Both the position numbers and the translations under genes were made by a program. Shown piece after piece: positions 21,701-23,716 of a stretch of 23,716 nucleotides of DNA. The notes under the pieces are model-generated. The model saw only the letters and a program-made list of their open reading frames with translations, was not told the DNA's origin and made no database searches. Origin of the DNA: an uncultured Desulfarculaceae bacterium (GTDB lineage Bacteria; Desulfobacterota; Desulfarculia; Desulfarculales; Desulfarculaceae). Every line of letters begins with the position of its first letter. The first letter of the stretch is position 1. The DNA lies in contig CALERA010000008.1 of assembly GCA_937908275.1 (NCBI GenBank), forward strand, positions 1 through 23,716, written 5' to 3'.

Positions 21701-22231
21701 GGTGGCCAACTGGCCCAACAACCCGGCCAAGCGCTCGGACAAGGCCCCCAAGGACCAGTCCCGCAGCAGGCGCAGCAGGCCGGGCGGGGCCTCGCGCAAT
21801 AGGGGTCGCAGGTGGTCGGCGATGACCTGGGCCACCAACTCGGCATAGGCCTCCTGGTCCAGCACCGCGAATTCGGGGTCCAGGCCCAGGAGCGCGCCGT
21901 GCTCGCGCAGGAGCTGGGCGCAGAAGCTGTGGATGGTGCTGATGGGGGCCCATTCCACCCGGGGCAGAAGCGCGCCCCAGTCCGGTCCCGGCGCGCCCTC
22001 CCGGGCCAGGGAGCCCACGGCCTGGGCCACCCGCTGGCGCATCTCCAGGGCCGCCTTCTCGGTGAAGGTGATGGCCACGATGGCCTCGGGGGGCAGGGGC
22101 GGATGGCCGCCCTCCCCGGCCAACAGGCCCAGGTAGGTCCCCACCAGGTAGTAGGTCTTGCCCGCGCCGGCCCCGGCGGTCAGGCAGAGATTGCCGCTTA
22201 AAACCTGCATTTCCGGCCGGCGCTCAGACAT
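18746..22231 (-). CDS. addA: AddA/RecB-like UvrD-family helicase-nuclease
   Basis: A 1161-residue UvrD-like helicase fused to a RecB-type nuclease, the recombination exonuclease subunit that unwinds and resects double-strand ends. Helicase motifs in order: Walker A TAGAGAGKTY (about 18-27), Ia VAITFTEKAALEMR, II AVLVDEYQDVNPVQ, III LLVGDRKQSIYAFRGAD, IV NYRSRPELVEFFN, V MTIHQAKGLEFPIVAL, VI FYVACTRARERLIF. The C-terminal nuclease shows IGEIDLLLLPDDEPPFLVDYKV (the D..D-Y-K core) and QMALYAL. Unlike Bacillus AddA, it carries Cys in WLACPRRYW plus three C-terminal Cys (CPGGACPLARHGLC), an AddB/Cas4-like iron-staple arrangement. The ATG at 22231 overlaps the upstream gene by 8 bp; an internal ATG at 22210 is also possible. 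The gene order addB-addA-recD2 supports the call. Confidence 0.92.
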   Translation of the reverse strand: MSERRPEMQVLSGNLCLTAGAGAGKTYYLVGTYLGLLAGEGGHPPLPPEAIVAITFTEKAALEMRQRVAQAVGSLAREGAPGPDWGALLPRVEWAPISTIHSFCAQLLREHGALLGLDPEFAVLDQEAYAELVAQVIADHLRPLLREAPPGLLRLLRDWSLGALSERLAGLLGQLATQGQTIDQVRAASLTAHDAALAAGPELARRVEIAVAAMVRDLAAGNLNQTAQFSGKIPQLNNVITAIPGGLWAGEGPDPARLARVLALLGGNWGKAKPLKDAALEAAQGLAELLAVPAARQRLGDLLDLAQGVSTDLERELRRRAALSFDHLLLLALELLETQPAVRAALRARHQAVLVDEYQDVNPVQGRLVQLLTGQDQPGASPVRCLLVGDRKQSIYAFRGADLAEFGRVMQRFAQGAGRLEALPHNYRSRPELVEFFNRLFPVVFSDHDLAEHAPGAFVQWAGHDPQTARASYQPSAQPVLEVLDLAGLAPEEAKLPLATWRRLEALHLAAHLGRLLAAGAQPGDIALLFRKLSQVDIYEEALREAGLDYYTVRGRGFYACQEIGDLLLGLRAALDPADDLALAGWLRSPGVGLSDEALVWLAQPAPGQSWGLNRALAQGLELPDWLGPEQAAIWRATRQALGRLRRLARRLTPAELIEELLAAGDLVPLHAASLAGEQKIANLRKLLESARAAARGGVEAFVRELQALVDAPPDDAQAPLLGEGADVIRLMTIHQAKGLEFPIVALPDLDSPPGGGGGPLALGPGGVLAVKVFDHLAGKWQSTPLTKAEAQRQKALAAAESARLFYVACTRARERLIFCLHGGQARDYPGRWRPWIDTAVLGDPAATVIAPDGQTPAPVLAPASALGPDLPPLSPGPRATEAQALLRRCLAPPTRPLGRVQESVSGIEDWLACPRRYWFTRRWGLDTASLAGPIGETGAGPGGAAELGSHVHGLLERIDLWAGPLAIPPALEALGFLAPDTRAAVQQRVEGWWQTALPDIISRLRPPQVRREEPFSLLLDCGPQGPELELIGEIDLLLLPDDEPPFLVDYKVSDHPEPEKYRPQMALYALAVWLGLGRPEPPPRTALVFLGQQETFWRELKFSSADLTQWQADLMEAGRRIASLPAEMDPADLPAGPECPGGACPLARHGLCAPPRDGAA

Positions 22232-23716
22232 CCTCGCCCTCCCCGGCCTGGTCCAGGCCTGGGCTCAGGACCCTGGCCCGGCAGACCAGGCCATAGGGGC
22301 AGAGCCCGCAGGCTTCCTTCTCGGGCCGGGCCACGAAGTCCCCGGCGCTCAGGCGTCGCCAAAGCCCGGCCACGGCGTTGAGCAGGTTGGGCTCGCCGGC
22401 CTGGACCAGCTCCGCCCGGCGGCCGGGGTCGCTCTCCAGGAAGGGATCGCCCGGCGGGAGGCTCCGGGTCTGGGCCACCTTTTCCCCGGGCAGCAGGGTG
22501 TTGACCAGGCGGCCTTGCAGCCCGCCGGCCGGCCAGCCCTCGGCCTGGGCCACGGCGGCCAGGTAGATGGGCAACTGGAAGGCGCCGAGCTCGGTTTCTG
22601 GCGCTTGGGGCGGCTTTTCCGGGGGATAGGCCCCCCGGCGCAGCTTGGCCTGGTTGCGCGAATGCTTGTAATCCGTGACCCGCAGGCGCTCCGGGTCCCG
22701 CTCCAGGCGGTCAATGCGTCCGCTGAAGCTCAGAGGCGGACCCTGGTCCACGGCCAGGCTCAGTCCGCCTGTTTCCTGATCCAGTTCGCGCTCCAGGCCC
22801 ACCACCTGCCAACCGGCCAGGGCCTCCTCCTCGCGCCGGAGCACCTGACCCAGGCCCGCCAGCAGCACCTCGCGCCGGGCCTGGCCCACGCTGGGGTGCC
22901 CGGCCCGGCCGGCCTGGCGCAGGGCCTCCCAGGCCTGATCCAGACAGGCCGCCAGGCGTGGCCCCGGGTCCTCGGGATCGCGCGGCGGGGCCGGGGTGTT
23001 TTCGGCGAAATACAGAGCCAGGGCGCGGTGGACCCAATCGCCCTCCCCCACCCGCTCCAGGTCCCAGGTGGGGGACTCGGGCTCGGCCAGGCGCAACACC
23101 CGCCCCAGGCACCAGGCCAGGGGGCAGGTGGCGTAAGCCTCCAGGGAGCTTGGTGAAAGCTTGCGCCACTCCGGTTGCGCCAGCAGCTCGGCCAGCTGGG
23201 CCGCCGCCGCCGGGCTGGCCAGGCGCCCGCTGAAGGCGTCGGCCGCGCCGACGCGCTCCGAAGCGGCCAGCAGGTCCAGGGCCTGGCGGCGCTCCTCCTG
23301 CCGCGCCCGCCGGGCCAGGCCCTGCCAGCGTTGGGCCGCGTCCGGGTCGCGGATCAGCTCGGCCAGCACGGCCCGGGCCAACTCGCGTTCCGCGCCCTTG
23401 CCGCCCGGGGCCAGCCAGGCCCGGGCCAGGCCGCCCCAGAGGGCCAGGGGCTCCCGGGCCTGGCCCAGGGCCGGCAGGCGGCCAAAGGCCCCGCCCCGGT
23501 CCTGCTCGGCCAGGCCGTGGCGCTCGGCCAGGTCCTGGAAGACAAAGCTGGGGCGCAGCTCGCGGCCGGCCTCGTCCGCGCCCGCGCAGGAAAGCCAGGC
23601 CCCCTGCCCCACCCCGGCCAGCAGCAGGCCCAGGCGCAGGACCTGGCCGCCGTATTCCTCTTCCTCGGTGCGCCAGACCGGAAGCCGGGCCCGCCGGCCC
23701 AGGGCCAGGCGCTCCT
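22224..23716 (-). CDS. addB: AddB-like nuclease/inactivated helicase subunit, C-terminal part
   Basis: The C-terminal 496 residues of a larger protein; the frame is open to the window end at 23716, so the N-terminus is outside. The PD-(D/E)XK nuclease is recognisable: SLEAYATCPLAWCLGRVLRL (first cluster Cys), then FSGRIDRLERDPERLRVTDYKHS (catalytic Asp and Asp-x-Lys), QLPIYLAAVAQ, and at the end EKEACGLCPYGLVCR, giving the C..CxxC-x5-C pattern of the AddB/Cas4 4Fe-4S staple. It overlaps addA by 8 bp, the order seen in addBA operons. RecB-family exonuclease alone is the safest call; AddB follows from the neighbours and the cluster. The GTG at 23612 is not a real start, since coding continues upstream. 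Confidence 0.88.
   Translation of the reverse strand, partial: ERLALGRRARLPVWRTEEEEYGGQVLRLGLLLAGVGQGAWLSCAGADEAGRELRPSFVFQDLAERHGLAEQDRGGAFGRLPALGQAREPLALWGGLARAWLAPGGKGAERELARAVLAELIRDPDAAQRWQGLARRARQEERRQALDLLAASERVGAADAFSGRLASPAAAAQLAELLAQPEWRKLSPSSLEAYATCPLAWCLGRVLRLAEPESPTWDLERVGEGDWVHRALALYFAENTPAPPRDPEDPGPRLAACLDQAWEALRQAGRAGHPSVGQARREVLLAGLGQVLRREEEALAGWQVVGLERELDQETGGLSLAVDQGPPLSFSGRIDRLERDPERLRVTDYKHSRNQAKLRRGAYPPEKPPQAPETELGAFQLPIYLAAVAQAEGWPAGGLQGRLVNTLLPGEKVAQTRSLPPGDPFLESDPGRRAELVQAGEPNLLNAVAGLWRRLSAGDFVARPEKEACGLCPYGLVCRARVLSPGLDQAGEGEDV

Overview
The window is chromosomal DNA of very high GC content. It looks like a motile, Gram-negative bacterium of the former Deltaproteobacteria (Desulfobacterota); a Desulfarculus-like lineage is my best guess. 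The basis is the GC-rich coding bias combined with an IHF-alpha type protein, an RlpA lipoprotein, a GTP-type PEP carboxykinase, PyrR, CheC, AddAB plus a RecD2-type helicase, and both sigma-54-like and sigma-28-like flagellar promoters. The taxonomy is inference, not read directly.

Left part (1-6300). A tmRNA gene (minus strand) and an IHF-alpha-like gene (plus strand) diverge from a shared intergenic region with two recognisable promoters. An RlpA-like SPOR lipoprotein follows on the minus strand. A tight three-gene plus-strand operon comes next: an unknown Rossmann-like protein with cysteine motifs, a beta-phosphoglucomutase-like HAD hydrolase and a xylose-isomerase-like TIM barrel. It converges on a minus-strand signalling operon (CheY-like receiver, CheC phosphatase, PAS-GGDEF diguanylate cyclase), and the two facing genes share a single CTAG as both stop codons.

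Middle part (6300-14000). GTP-dependent pckG lies between a strong terminator and a long, gene-free upstream region. Then come a sigma-28-promoted small gene of unknown function, an orphan FlgF/FlgG-family rod protein, a Nudix hydrolase, a small exported protein, a RidA-family gene whose last codons are part of a four-copy 19-bp tandem repeat, pyrR, and a sigma-54-promoted pair of small unknown genes closed by a good terminator. The sigma-54/sigma-28 signals suggest that the small genes belong to the flagellar regulon.

Right part (14000-23716). The minus-strand operon addB-addA-recD2 has start/stop overlaps throughout and encodes double-strand-break processing enzymes. The 3' end of recD2 is present twice: about 100 bp at the current gene end (16600-16699) and 97 bp at 14823-14919, where an alternative, probably ancestral, C-terminus and stop lie just upstream of a methyltransferase gene. 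Between the two copies is a visibly AT-richer segment of about 1.7 kb carrying one gene, a fusion of an RsbW/HATPase_c_2-like domain with a GNAT acetyltransferase-like domain. This flanked cargo segment is the most unusual structure in the window and looks like a horizontally acquired insertion that swapped the end of recD2.
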